Notes: a model not told the origin generated them from the sequence alone. A stretch of 64,000 nt of DNA from Candidatus Absconditabacteria bacterium (GCA_028685875.1 JAQUDD010000003.1:1-64000), one strand, 5' to 3'; shown: positions 9,791 through 21,825, counted from the stretch's first letter. Numbers and translations are program-made.

Positions 9791-11443
9791 ATGGGAAACA
9801 ACGTAGTGAATAGTTTTGCTTTAGTGATTATGGTTCTTGGTGTATGATTTTTGTTTGATGATGTAGTAGATTGGAAATGAGTGTATGTTTCGTTGCAAGC
9901 GCACTATTTTCAATCTCAAGATACAACTCTGGAAGATCAAGATACCTCTCTTTTCTTTTCTCAAGGTTTGGAACCGGATGAGCTTTCTTCTGCTTCAGAG
10001 GTTCAAACCTCTCAAGAAAATGTGGCTATTGTGAAAAATACTGATGTGCATTCTTCTGCTCAGACTTCTTCTGTAGAGGAAAGTCTTGTTATTGTCCCAC
10101 TTCTACAGAATGCTACTGATTCTCAGAATATCCATAAAGAACAAATCTCTTCGGAGGAAGCTGATCTTCTTCTTGATATTGATGTTGCCTCGGAAATTGT
10201 CCTTGATCAGCTTGATTCTGACAATATTTCCTTTTTAGAAAAACTTTATGAGAAAACACAACAAAGCGATATTGCTGTGCTTGCGTTGGAGTCGCTGTTG
10301 GATTCTTATCAGTTTACGAGGGCGAAAAAATTTCTTGCGGGACTTGACGCAGAGACTTTATTACACTTGGATCCAAAGCTTCATCTCAACATTGTTTTTA
10401 ATAGTTTTTCTCTCTCTAGTCAGTATATAGATTCCTTGGAAACGTTGATTGGCCAGTATGTTCAATCTAATCGTTTGCAGCCAGAAGATGCAAATCGATA
10501 TCGCGGTCTACTTGCTCTCTCTCAGAAGAACTATGATCAATTCTCTCAACTTGCTTCATCTTTTTCTCGTACCGATTATCTTCAATTTTCTCAGCATATA
10601 AAGGATCAACAGGCAACTATTACTACTCAGCAAGGAATGCCAGTGTATTATGGAGATGCTTTGACGGCAATTGCTTTGTTTAATCAGGGGTATTTTCAGT
10701 TGGCGAAGGTCTTGGCACTGGATGTTTTGCAGCAAAATGACAAATATATCCTGCCTTATCAGCTTCTTGCTTATGCAAATTTTTTAACAAATTCATGGGA
10801 TGCAGCTATTAGTTATTTGAATACCTTGGTTGTCTTAGATGCTAGAGAGCAGGAGAAATATACCTTTTTGATTGGAGTGGCAGAATATTGGAATAAGAAT
10901 TATCATAAATCCGTATTAAAACTTTCTCAGGTGAGTGATGAAAGATATCGTCTGGATGCAGAAAGATATTTAGCGCTAAATTATCTAGAACTTCAACAAT
11001 CTACTAAGCTTTTGGGTAGTTGGCAAAGAATCTTAGGATATTCTGATCTCCAAACTTCAGATTTTTATAGCTATTTTTATGAAGTATTTTTCCGTCCTTA
11101 TGCAGAAGGGAAAGTTCATACTTTGTATCTTCAGGATATGAGTTTAGCACAGAAATATTTGCAGTATTGTAATCAGCTCTTTACTGGAAAGGAAAAGGCT
11201 GTTTGTGCATATGGAAAGATTGGATTGCAATTGGTCTTAAAGAGCTTTGACTCTTTGGAGTCTTCTCTTTTACAGTTGGTAGAGGAGTATCCTCAGGGCT
11301 ATCTCTTGCATGCTCTGGGAGAATATTATCTTAAGCAGGGTAATGCTGAAAAGGCGAAAGAATATCTTCTTCGTGCAGCGAATATGACGGAAAGTGATCC
11401 GGAGCAATTGGTAATTAGGGACCTTTTGAAAAATGCTTTCTAA
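9791..11443 (+). CDS. Membrane-anchored TPR-type repeat protein
   Basis: 550 aa. ATG 9791 is joined to the main frame through TGAs at 9848 and 9878. A short hydrophobic N-terminus (VNSFALVIMVLGVGFLF) could be a signal anchor. An acidic, Ser/Gln-rich linker follows to about residue 140, then an all-helical region. The end is clearly TPR-like (ALGEYYLKQGNAEKAKEYLLRA), and the middle has repeat-like units such as ALFNQGYFQLAKVLALDVLQ and LAYANFLTNSWDAAISYL. Probably a scaffold on the outer face of the membrane. It is the first gene of the region that includes the secretion-like genes. Partner unknown. Confidence 0.65.
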
Positions 11444-11446
11444 AAT

Positions 11447-11475
11447 TTGACAAATTATTATTTTGTGTGTATTAT
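11447..11475 (+). promoter_or_regulatory. Strong consensus promoter
   Basis: TTGACA (11447-11452), 17 bp, TATTAT (11470-11475). Drives the genes at 11508 and 12375. Confidence 0.8.
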
Positions 11476-11507
11476 TGAGTTAAGGTTTATTTTCTTAGTT
11501 TATCATT

Positions 11508-12350
11508 ATGGGACTTTATGATCATTTAAATCAAGTATGAGCCTCTCCTAGAGGTTTGTCTGCTAGTGAAGAATTGACCAAAAAATATGCGGATTCTCTG
11601 TTTTGAACATTAAGTTCTTTAAATGCTGGTGTTAATAGTTCGCTTGATCAGCATGAACAAGAGGTTAAGGAAACATCTTTCTATTTAAAAAAAATAATTC
11701 ACAAAAATCCTTCTTTTGATGTTAAAGAGCTAGTTGATGAAATTAAGAAACTCCCTGATTATGCAACTATTTCATCAGAGGATTACTTTGTAAAGTTAAA
11801 AGAGACTCTTGCAAAAAAATATTCTAGAGAATTCCCTATATGGGAGCAGGAGTATAAAAAAGAAACCCATGATTATAGTTCAGATGAACTTCGTGATCAG
11901 AATCAGAGACTTTCTTCTTCAGCTTCTAAGTTGGTTGCAAAAAAAACTACTTTAAGTACTCGGAGATATACTTTAGCGGTGATGAATGATACTCTTGCTA
12001 GCGGTCTTACTCCTGTGGATAAAGCAAAGCATATTTTAAATTATGCAGTATGAGTATGAGGAAATTTTTTGGTAAATAATAGGTTTGTCAATTCAATGAA
12101 GGCATGAGTTAGAAATGCTGGATACTTTTCGACTTCTTTAGATAAAAAGAATCTTAATGCTGTTGTCGATCAGATTCTTTCAAAAATTAAAGTTCATAAA
12201 TCCGATAAAGATAAGGATGGTGATCTTACCAAAGCAGGACTCGCCAAACATCAGATATTGCAAAATGTGCAGTGGGCTCGTGATACTTTAGAACAAGCAT
12301 CTCAAGATCATAGAGCAACCCAACAAGATTTTAATGCAGTTCTTAATTAG
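11508..12350 (+). CDS. Hypothetical helical protein
   Basis: 280 aa from ATG 11508 to TAG 12348, invisible under the standard code because TGAs occur at 11538, 11586 and several later sites. No family recognised. The translation (MGLYDHLNQVGASPRGLSASEELTKKYADSL at the start) is hydrophilic and predicted mostly helical. It has no signal peptide and no membrane span apart from a weakly hydrophobic Gly-rich patch near residue 183 (YAVGVGGNFLVNN). It shares a promoter with the next small gene and lies among secretion/envelope-type genes. The long uninterrupted frame in code 25, with the consensus promoter in front, supports a real gene. Confidence 0.7.
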
Positions 12351-12374
12351 TAATTTATTTTATGATTCTATAGT

Positions 12375-12656
12375 ATGTTGATATTTTCTACTTCAAAAGA
12401 TGCTTTATCTTACCTTGATCAACAGTTTGCAGGTCAAGGTTTAGATATGACAATGTTGCATTCACTTTTTCGTTTGGAAATTTTAAAGAGACTTCCTTCT
12501 TATGTTTTGCCAGAGGAGGAAGAAAGGATACATATTTTAATTTCTGATGATGGTGATTTTAAAGAAAAGGAGATATCCAAATATCTTAGTAAATATCCTG
12601 ATTTATTAGAAGATATTGTTTCAGACTTTCTTGCAGAATATTTGTTATCAAGCTAG
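12375..12656 (+). CDS. Hypothetical 93-aa acidic protein
   Basis: MLIFSTSKDALSYLDQQFAG start, TAG at 12654, no internal TGA. Acidic and helical, with no recognised domain and no signal peptide. It follows the 280-aa gene by 24 nt and is probably cotranscribed. A bidirectional terminator follows. Confidence 0.6.
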   Translation: MLIFSTSKDALSYLDQQFAGQGLDMTMLHSLFRLEILKRLPSYVLPEEEERIHILISDDGDFKEKEISKYLSKYPDLLEDIVSDFLAEYLLSS

Positions 12657-12685
12657 ATATAAAAATTATTTATTGAATGAAAATA

Positions 12686-12715
12686 AAAAAAGAAGAGGGT
12701 TCTCTCTTCTTTTTT
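12686..12715. terminator. Bidirectional terminator between convergent genes
   Basis: AAAAAAGAAGAG pairs perfectly with CTCTTCTTTTTT across a six-base loop. It gives a U run on both strands and serves the plus gene ending at 12656 and the minus gene ending at 12731. Confidence 0.85.
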
Positions 12716-12730
12716 CTTATGCGACTGCTT

Positions 12731-13429
12731 TTATGCTGCCACTTTTCCTTTTTTTTGCTCTTCATCTATTTTCTTTTTCCACTCTTCAAGTCCTATTAAT
12801 TTCTTATTTGCAGCGTCTAGCTGTCATGTCACAGTTTTAAGACTTTCTACTAATGCTTGTTGTGTCTCTTGTATCTTTGCTAATGCTTTAGCTGTACCAT
12901 CTTCTTTCTTCTCTTCAGGTTTTTCTGATCATTCTTTTTTCTCAGATTTTTCCTCCTTCTTTTCATTTCCTTTTGATAATCGTTGTCGTTTTGATATTTG
13001 ATTCTTTTTACTTACTCCTCTTTCTCCTAGATGTTCGTATTTAAAGTTTTTTGGATCATCTTCGTGAGCGGTCCATTTAATAGTATTCCCTTCATTTACC
13101 AGTAAGTTTCCAGCTACATCTCTTGTATTGCAAAAAAGATTCCAAGTAGGGTTTAATACTGCTCTAATTGCTCCTTCTCCTATTGTACCTGCTGCCACGA
13201 ATGGACTTGCAATCCCGTTGATAATTTTTTGGTACCATTTCCCCTCATTAAATGCTTTTCTGAAGACTTCTTTTGTGTGTTTAGTAGTATCTCAAAGTAC
13301 TTCAAAAATCTCTTTTGGATAATTAAATCCAGAACGAGCTAGATCTAAACTTCCATACCCTACGTTACCAACAGTTCTTGTAGCTAATCCGATTGTGTTG
13401 CGGGTTCTATTTCGTAGTTTAAGTGCCAT
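12731..13429 (-). CDS. Hypothetical protein with C-terminal coiled coil
   Basis: 232 aa, ATG 13427-13429 on the minus strand (MALKLRNRTRNTIGLATRTV), stop TAA at 12731. TGAs encode Gly at about 13294, 12926 and 12835. The first 100 residues are mixed, with GIASPFVAAGTIGEGAIRAV as a mildly hydrophobic patch. Then comes a highly charged Lys/Glu stretch and a long helix with heptad character (ALAKIQETQQALVESLKTV, QLDAANKKLIGLEEW). No signal peptide seen. It is transcribed divergently from the giant gene at 13618, with a consensus promoter for each direction between them, so the two may be functionally linked. Function unknown. Confidence 0.7.
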
Positions 13430-13461
13430 CGTATATGATTTATTATAAATACATTTTGTTT

Positions 13462-13489
13462 ATTATAAACAAAATAAATATAAAGTCAA
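13462..13489 (-). promoter_or_regulatory. Consensus promoter for the minus-strand gene
   Basis: On the minus strand: TTGACT (13489-13484), 16 bp, TATAAT (13467-13462). Confidence 0.8.
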
Positions 13490-13559
13490 ATGTAATTATT
13501 GTTTTTTTGTATTTTTTGTTGTTTTCTTTATGGTATTTATCAGATTTACTTCTGATAAC

Positions 13560-13588
13560 TTGCCAATTTTCTCTTTCCCGATTATACT
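13560..13588 (+). promoter_or_regulatory. Promoter of the giant zincin-motif gene
   Basis: TTGCCA, 17 bp, TATACT. The leader to ATG 13618 is about 23 nt and has no Shine-Dalgarno. Confidence 0.75.
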
Positions 13589-13617
13589 TAGGTATCTTTA
13601 CTATTTTAGTATACCTT

Positions 13618-16600
13618 ATGTCATCTTCCTCATCTCTTTCTCGTAGTGAACAACTGTATGAAAAGGCAAAATCAGCCTTAAATAAGAATAGTTATTCTAC
13701 AGCTAAGGATTTAGTACAAGAACTGCAAGCAGATTTTTCCTTTCTTTCTTTTGATGATTGGAAACTCTTCCATACTCAGCTTTCAGAGCTTATTGCGAAT
13801 GATACTCTCTCGGATATTGAAAGGGAGAGATTTGTTAAACTTCAGCAAGAATTGGCTTGGCATTATCCCCCAAAGTTAGAGCATACTCCTGAAAATGAGT
13901 GAAGGCTTGTGAATAGAGATCAATTGGCTGATGATATCAGTAAGAATAGATTTGAGAATGGAATACATGGTAATAATAACTGATTTCCTGCGGGAAATAT
14001 TATCCTTAGACATAAGGAGAATATCACTATAGAGTTTTCTAGTTTGCCTTTTTACAGTGAATTAAGACAGGAATATGAGAAAGCGTTGAAGATTACTGAT
14101 GCTTATACGAGAAATACACAACTTTCTAAACTAGATACTCAATTTGCAGAGAGAATCATTCTATGACAGCAAGATGTTAATTATATTCAATTAGATAATC
14201 CAGCAAACCAAAAATCTGATGTACAACTGAGAAAAGAGGCGGTTCGTGCAATTCAAGGATTGACGAAAGCTGGCCTTGTTCCTCAAGGGAAGAAGTTGGA
14301 ATATGTGATTTTGGGTAATAAGGACCTGTTTGATACAGAGTATAGAAAACATCTTCAAGAAAAACTTAAAAAACTCAATCAGGAGGATCCTTCTAAACGC
14401 ATCAGAAATGCGAGGAAATGGGCGACCCAAGAGCTTCTGTTGGAAGAGATGACTTTATCTAAGTTACAAGAATTGGTTAAGGAATATGAAGATAAAGTGG
14501 CTTCTGAATCTATTTATAATGTAGGGAATCACGAATCTCTTATTATTTTTAAAGATGCCTTGTCGCATGCATCGCAAGAGTGATATCTTCATCATGTTGT
14601 GAGATTGGTTGATGAATCAGAACCGAAACCAGAACCGAAACCAGAACCGAAACCAGAACCGAAACCAGAGCCAAAACCAGAGCCGAAACCAGAGCCGAAA
14701 CCAGAACCGAAACCAGAGCCAAAACCAGAACCAAAACCAGAACCAAAACCGGAGCCAAAACCAGAACCAGAGCAAGAAATTCTAGATAATATAGATATCT
14801 CTGCTGTGCTTTCTAATGTTTCTTCTTCTATTGAAGAGAGAGTTTCTCGTGAAGTAGAAAATGAAATGAAAGATGAATGGAATACTATGTCCTGGATAAA
14901 TCCCAAAAAACTTGGTCGTTTCTTTGCTAGAGGATGGACGAGGAAAAGAAGAATAGCGAAAAGGAAAAAAGATATGGATACGGGAGCTTTTTATAACTCA
15001 AACGTACTCAATACGGAAATGTCCCTCCAGGCTGATAGACATGCTTTGGAGGTAGCACAAGGAGTAGGTAAAGCGGAAAAGAAGCTTACTCTTAAACTTG
15101 AGGATGCTAATCAAGAAAAACTTAATCAATTAGCAAAACAATATATAGAAGGAAAGATTACGGAAATTGAATTTCAAAAACAATTTAATGAAATTGTAAA
15201 AAATGATTCCTACATCAGAAATAATAGAAAATATTTTGAGAAAGTTAATGCAAATAAAGAATCTGGAATAGATTTTGTAGGAACGAATATCCTGCTTCAA
15301 CTCAAAAGAACAAAAGCTGAGAAAAATCTCAAAGCGAGAACAGCTGATGCAATTTCTAATTATATGAAGGACAAAGATCCAAAGCATCTTGATGAAATCA
15401 AAAGACTCATGAATGAGTATACGGAGACATTCAGACAAGATCCAAGTATTAGAAAGCAGATTTTTGGAACTGATGGAAATATTGACCCGAAGGATATTGA
15501 GAAGCTTGAGAAAATCGCTAAGCATCGAAAAGGATGTAATGCTACTGCTGTTGGGAATGTACAAGTTGCTCTCGATCTGATTGCAGATGGAGAAGGTGCC
15601 TATGAGATCGATAAGAAAAAAGCGAATATGAAAGGTATTTATAAACTTGGACATCGATTAGATAAAAACCGATGGGTTAGCCCTCTTGCTATAGGATGAC
15701 TTACGGTACTTACAGGATGAATTGTCTGACTTACTGCTGGAGCGGTGGCAGCTGGTTGGGCAACGGCATGAGTGGCTGGTTGAACTGTTGGATTTAAAAA
15801 TTTCCTAGCAAAATGGACTCATCATACCAAAGAACACAATACGCATGAAAAAGATTTGGTGAGAGATTTTGAGCAGACTAAACAGAAAATGGATAATTGG
15901 AGAGCTGATATTGCAGAAGAATGGGCGGTTTTGGAAAATCCTAACTCTAGCTGGACAGAGAAGATGAAAGCAAATATGTCTATCCTTAAAAGTCGTAAAA
16001 AATATAAAGCAAAAAGACAACTTCAACTCTATGAAAAAACTACACAAAGTTATGATAAATTTGAAGATACTAGGCAGATTTCTGATATTATTATGAAAGG
16101 AATCAACCAATCTCTTTCTTCAGAAGATAAAAATACCTTTAATGCAGTAGTGCTTGATGCCTATGCGAGGCTAGACTTTTATAGAAAATCAGGACATAAT
16201 TATCTCAAATCTGAAGATAGAAATAGTATTGAGTCAGATTTTCATGCTTTGGAATCTGCATTGACATTGGTTGCCAGTAGATCGGGAGCAAAACTTACCG
16301 ATATTCCAGCTCTTATTTCTGCGAGAGGTGATGATGGAAAGGTAGTTAATTATACAGAGATAAGAAAAGAATTTGAGTCTGATTATGCAGCAGCTAAATC
16401 AAGATTTAAACAACAAAGGGCTTGGCTTGCTACCAAATGGTGAGTATCTACAGCCGCTCTTACTTTTGGAACGAGTGTTGCATCGCAGTATCTCTTTGGT
16501 TCGGGGATTTTTTCAGGGAAGGATAAGGTGGTCGAGGAACTGCTGACCTCTAGTTCCTCAGTTCATGATAATTTCTCACTTTCTCAGTCTGAGTTTATTG

Positions 16601-18522
16601 ATGGAAATGTTGTTTTGAATGAATCTAGAAATGTATTTAATGGATTGGGAGAAGGGGATGTAGTAAAACTTAGATTTGGGGCAGGAACAGATGGAACAGG
16701 ATTAAAGTCCTGAGCGGATCAGATTTTTCAGTGAGACTATAGTAGTAAAATAGATGCCGTGAAATCAGTAGTGAATCAATCAAATCTAGCTAATAAATCA
16801 GAAATACTTTCTTTTATTGATTCAAAACCATGGGAGGCTTCTTGGAGTCAGGATTTCTTAAGTGACCATCTTCAGGGTGCAAGATGTCTTGAACTTATTG
16901 AAGAAACTATTAAGGGGGCATGAACTTCTCATGCAAAATTAGAACTTATCTATGATACTAGTAATTCTGTAGCAGGGACCAACTGGAATACAGCAGCGGA
17001 GAGAGTAGGGCATGCTGCGTTTGAAGTGTTAGATAAGACGATTACGACGCTTCCTGGAGAAGCTCCTAAGGAAATCTTCTGGAAGCATATCCCTATCCCT
17101 TGGTTTTCTAACACCTTCAGAAGAAATAAAAAGGATAGGGTAGAAGATAACAACCAGAAAAAGGATACTAAAGACCAGCAACCCGCTGATAAACCTGCTG
17201 TGGATCCAGAGAAAAAATTTGATCGTGAAGTTAAGTATTTCCCTTATAAACCTGCTGACCCAGAAAAGGATCCCGATAAGTTTTTTGGAGATGATTTAGG
17301 AAAGTGAAGACCAGAAAAAAGAGAAATAGGAGAGAAAGGGCATATTAGTACTAGAGGTCAGAAAATATGGACGGATAAGGATGATTTTTGAAAGGAATAT
17401 CCATGAGATTGAAAAATGCCTTCTATTGAAGTGACTCTTGCTTGTTTGCTGAGGAAGAATTTTTTATTGCAGGAAGATCAGGAAGTTATTAGAAAGATGA
17501 GATTGGAAGGAGCTAGACTTGAAGATATTTATGCATATATAAAGAAGAAAATTACCCAACAAAGAGAAGCTGCTGATAAGAAAAAGAATGAGTGGAAATT
17601 TGACATGCTTTTTGATCAATGTATTACAGCGGTTCCTAATTCTTTAGAGAAGATTTTGGGAAAAGATATGTCTAAAAAGCTGAATTCTCCCTTAGATAAA
17701 AATAGAGTGCATTTGGTAGGGGATTATGATTTTATCTCAATCGCTTGACCAACTGCTGCAGGAGTTTTTAGGACTGAATCTTGAGATATTTATGTTTCTC
17801 AAAAGGCTGTAGAAAAGTATGAGAATTATCCTCCTTTGTGAGAATATACTGATAATGATTGAGGTAAACATATTTTTCCAAGGATTTTCTGGGAGATTAA
17901 GCATATTTTGATTCATGAAATGCTTCACAGTATGAGTGTGTTGAATTATAATATGTTTAAAGACTCTCTTTCCACTAGACGTTTAGGTTTATTACATCGG
18001 GGTCTTGGATATGCTAAAGAAAAAGGTCGTGGTATCAATGAGGCTTCAACTGAAAACCTTGCCCAGTTGATTTTAAAAATGCTTTATAATGATGAGGGCT
18101 TGTCTTCTTATAAACCTGGATGGATCTCTTATCAACAGGAACAAAGAATTATTAACCAAATGTTAGAAAGTGATTCAGGTGAATTTGAATGGAAAGATGT
18201 ATATACTGCTATGCTTATTAGAAAATATAGTGAGGGAGAAAAAGTTGAGAAGAATACTCCATTGTTTCAGCTGCTTTCTAAGATTAATGGAGGAGAAAAT
18301 CCTGTTAAGGCAAAGAGACCTTATTACTATCAGATTATTACTTCTCTTATGGATAGTGATCTAGTAAAAGGAAATATTGTTCTGGATTTTGTAAAAACAA
18401 AGAATGTGAAAGACTTAAAACACAAATTATGAACAGCCTTTAATAAGATATTTGATAAATCATTACTTAATGCTGATACGTCGGACTTTAACGATTTTAT
18501 TTTACAGAAGTATACCAAATAG
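13618..18522 (+). CDS. Giant (1634 aa) protein with Pro/Glu/Lys repeat linker, hydrophobic segments and HEMLH zincin motif
   Basis: One frame from ATG 13618 to TAG 18520 once about two dozen TGAs are read as Gly. Regions in order: a helical N-domain; an E-P-K-P tandem linker at residues 335-386; a basic segment ([15 protein letters not shown]); a helical domain; a Gly/Ala-rich hydrophobic hairpin-like stretch near 692-728, where many glycines are TGA; a second helical domain; another hydrophobic patch near 942-963; a charged Asp/Lys/Pro linker near 1180; and a C-terminal domain with HEMLH at residues 1433-1437. A downstream [10 protein letters not shown] could give the third zinc ligand of a gluzincin. 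No signal peptide is evident. Likely a large envelope-associated or secreted protease or effector. The role is inferred from the motif and the neighbouring secretion genes only. Confidence 0.75.
14620..14775 (+). repeat. 12-bp tandem repeat encoding an E-P-K-P linker
   Basis: About 12 copies of a 12-bp unit (gaaccgaaacca with G/A third-position changes), all within one frame of the giant gene. The encoded Pro/Glu/Lys rod resembles TonB-like extended linkers that span an envelope. Synonymous variation between copies shows selection on the protein. Confidence 0.9.
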
Positions 18523-18586
18523 ATCTTGTAATAAGATTCTATATTTCTACATATGAAGTGTTATTTATTGAAATACTATATTATTC

Positions 18587-18925
18587 ATGACTACAGCTCA
18601 ACAAACCCCCGAAGAACAGTTTCTTGATGAAACGTTGGAACTAGCTGGATTTGATCCAGAAGAAGATGATTTTGAACTGCTCAAAGAAGATCTTAGACCT
18701 CTTTTGGAAGAGAGAGTGATGCTTAAACTTTATGCTGCATTACCTACTGAGGAGGATAGAGCAGCCTTTGATAAACTTCTTGATGAGTCTGAAGAGGGAG
18801 AAGAGGAGTGAGATGAAGTATTTGCTTTTCTTTCTGAGAAAATTGGGAATGTAGAGGAGTATATTGTGAGTATTTATACAGAGTTTCAAACAGAATATTT
18901 AGAAGCTATGAAGGATACAGAGTAG
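18587..18925 (+). CDS. DUF5663-like small acidic protein
   Basis: 112 aa, ATG 18587, TGA 18809 read as Gly, stop TAG 18923. Very acidic, with EEQFLDETLELAGFD, then LRPLLEERVMLKLYAALPTEED and a second helical half after the UGA. The middle resembles the small DUF5663 proteins common in CPR genomes (a helix with a conserved Arg, then LPxEExxxFxxL). It lies 64 nt after the giant gene and before a bidirectional terminator. Function unknown. Confidence 0.6.
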
Positions 18926-18946
18926 TCTAAGGAATAGGATTATAAG

Positions 18947-18974
18947 AAAAAGACTGAACAATTCAGTCTTTTTT
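18947..18974. terminator. Bidirectional terminator
   Basis: AAAAAGACTGAA CAA TTCAGTCTTTTT, a perfect stem with T runs on both strands, between the convergent genes ending at 18925 and 18987. Confidence 0.9.
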
Positions 18975-18986
18975 ATAATTAGATTA

Positions 18987-19841
18987 TTATTGGGTAAGTT
19001 CTCGTTCAAGGATCTTCAGATATTTTGGGAAGAGTCCATATCTTGTTGAGCTACCGCTTCGCACCTCATTTTCATATCCCTCAAAGAAGTACTTGGGTGC
19101 TGCAGGAGAGATTTCTCCATATACGGTCGCTCCGCTTAATCCATTGTAGAGTGCGGCGAATCTCCAGAGGTCGGTATAACTGGCTCCTGTATAGCTGAGG
19201 TCTATGCTCAATCCGTCAGCTTTATTTCTTTCATTATATCGATTGATTTTATTCCGTGAGAAATCCATGAAGTCTTGCACGGTCTGGAAAAAGAGTTCTT
19301 CGGTGATTGTTCCTGTTCCATAGTCTTTACTTACAATTTGGAATGGTCCGTCTCCGTTTCTGGGTAGTGCATATCCACAGGTTGACTCTCTATATCGGAC
19401 CGCAATGGTTAGGGCTGTTGGAAAATTGTTGGCAAAGCTGATATTATCTAAAGAATTGTATCGTCCTAGACAGTTTTCATAGACATCTTGTTCTAGGGTT
19501 ATATCTTCTTTGTATTCATCCCCAAAATCATTTTTATATGTGATGCTCTGCTGTTTTGCAAGATTCTTTCTACTAGAAAATTGAGTATAACTAAAATCTC
19601 TTAGGTGTTCTAAAAGGTATTGTACTCTTTCCTCGCCTATGGTAATTTTGGAGAGTTGTTTAAACTGATCGTAGTAGTTTCGTAAATCTTTGTTATCGCT
19701 ACTGATGAGGATATTTTTGAGTTGGGCTAGTTTGGTGTTGTCCGATTCTGTAGGAGTGTAGGAAGCTTGTACTTGCGTTCAGATATATCCTAATGATATT
19801 ACAGAACAGATCAGTAAAAAAGCTGGCAGCTTTCTTTTCAT
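18987..19841 (-). CDS. Secreted lytic-transglycosylase-like protein
   Basis: 284 aa, ATG 19839-19841 (minus), one TGA after the signal peptide, stop TAA at 18987. A signal peptide (KLPAFLLICSVISLGYIG) precedes a helical region. A lysozyme-like core follows: ALTIAVRYRESTCGY, where the Glu is the likely catalytic acid, then GDGPFQIVSKDYG, the usual G-x-x-Q element of goose-type/Slt transglycosylases. FAALYNGLSG matches the AYNxG motif. Such enzymes cut peptidoglycan to let a secretion channel or pilus through. It is the last gene of a minus-strand cluster after two VirB6-like genes, in line with a VirB1-type role. Confidence 0.75.
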
Positions 19842-19917
19842 TCTTTGATTTAGAGGGTAAATCGTAGTTGAATGATAGAAAAACTTTTCAGCTTTGCAAG
19901 GAGTTTTTGTCAGGGTT

Positions 19918-21825
19918 TTAAAAAGATTCTTCTAATAATTCTTTTGCACTTGGTACGGTAGTTGTTCTTCCTAAGAAATTATTCCAAAAACTTTTTCTAG
20001 CATCATCGTTTGCTAGTACTTTTTCTATTCTTTCATCATTGTTTTCTATTGTCTTACTAACTTTATCCCATTCTCTAAAGAAATCCGTTGTATTTATTGT
20101 CTCATCATTTTTACTTCCCTCTCCATTCATTCGTGCATAAAAATGAGGTTTCCAATTTGGATCATTGAATCAGATTTTTTGTCCATTATTTATGATTTCT
20201 TTTGAAACTGTCCTGAATTCGTTTGTCGGCTTTCTACTTGCTTGGCTTAATTTAGTATATATCTCGGGATCAGGGCTTTTGTCGTCAACAAACATTTTGA
20301 GGATATTCTTTTCTTGTCTGGTGATTTCTTCATTAAAGTTATCTCTTCAGGCTGCTTTTATATCGTTATAGGTTCTTCACACGCTTCCCATACTCACTCC
20401 TCCTTTTCCACCTACAGGAATGAGAGGTAACTCCTTGAATCCCGTCTGTATGAAATCAGTACTCCATTTGCTAAAGTTCTTAATCGCTCAGATTTTGTTT
20501 CCACTAGTGATTCCCAGTTTAATTACCATCCGGATCATAACTAGGGTGATAATCGAGAGGATCATATCGAGAAAACTTTTTCCAAGTCCTTTTATAGAGA
20601 CAGAACTTATGGGGGTTTCAATTTTTGTATCATATTTAGGAGTAGCGCTCGTACTACTGACTTCTGTACTTGTTATCGTTACATTGTTTAGTTCTAGACT
20701 ACCCTGATTACTTTTTTTAATAACATCCTGCATGAGAGTCATCAAAATAAGTGTAACAGAGAGCGCTAAAGTAATAATTACTGGCTTGAATGCCAAACTT
20801 ATAAATCCTCACAGATTGATTCCCTTTTCTCCTAATGTTTTCGATATTCCTCATAGGTCACTTTTTTCCTTATTTCCGACATTTTCTAGACAAAACAAAA
20901 GAATAAGTAGCGGTGAAATAATGATAAATATCCGAAGATACACGATCCTAATCAATGCTATAATACATAGGAGCACCATAGCTACTCCGTAGATAATGAT
21001 ACTTGCTCCGTTGATGATTAATTGAATAAACGCTCCAACTAATCCTCCTACGGTATCAGTTAAGTTTAGGGGCTCTATTTCTGTAATTTCTAAAATATTA
21101 ATTCCTATAAAAATCAGTACTCCATCAAGGGAATTTTCATTAGGTAAAATAGCATCAATTATTCCTTTTTCACTTACTTCTTCGGTGAGTTTCACTTTTT
21201 CAATAACGAATCCGTCATCTCCCTTGTAGGTTCGCATCTTTTTTTCTGTGAATAGGGTCTCATGTGCATTTTGTGCACTTTTTACTTTTTCTAAATCTCC
21301 CAATAGAGCTCATTCTGTTATATTTTTATAGATAGTTGAGTTGTTGGCTGTGATTTGTGCAGGAAAAGATCCTACGGCTGCAGTTGCAATATTGGAAAGA
21401 TCAATAATGGCTGCTGTTAGAAATCGACTTGCTTGAATTCCTACTCCTGCAACAAGGATTTTTATGATAATATCTTTTGCAAATCCTACTCCTTGTCCTT
21501 TTCCAATGAGTTCCTTCCCAATATAATAGATAAAAAGAAATCAGAGGATGTAGTTTGCAATATTTCTCATCATATTTCGCAACATCCAGAGATAACTGTC
21601 CAATCCTAGTACTTCTCCATATACTCGAGAATTACTTAGTAACTCTCCACCTATTTTGGCAAAGATAATCCATCCCCAAGACAAAAAGCTGAGGATAAAG
21701 TGGAAAAAGGTTGCGAGATTTTGCATCCCACTAGCTCCCGCCTCTGCGGCGAAACTATAATCAAAACCTATCATTCCAATCATGGTTATGATGATAAGTG
21801 TTTTGATGATAGTCTTTTTTTTCAT
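19918..21825 (-). CDS. VirB6/TrbL-like polytopic membrane protein (copy B)
   Basis: 635 aa in one code-25 frame. Start MKKKTIIKTLIIITMIGMIG at 21825, stop TAA at 19918. A signal peptide is followed by several helices, the paralog-defining block (VYGEVLGLDSYLWMLRNMMRNIANY, then ILVAGVGIQASRFLTA), a soluble loop, a cluster of strong membrane helices (IIIYGVAMVLLCIIALIRIV) and a charged cytosolic tail. The closest relative in view is its neighbour at 21855-24218. Large TrbL/VirB6 proteins form the inner-membrane pore of type IV secretion systems. It lies 29 nt behind copy A and ahead of the transglycosylase, so likely one operon. Family assignment rests on topology, the conserved block and context. 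Confidence 0.65.

Noticed and set aside
14620-14775. CRISPR array on the 12-bp repeat
   Set aside because: Units are contiguous with no spacers, and they code for a protein linker.
14592-14906. Minus-strand frame with a long Gly-Ser-Gly-Phe repeat
   Set aside because: It is the complement of the E-P-K-P coding repeat. The plus frame is part of a 4.9-kb gene and shows third-position synonymous changes.
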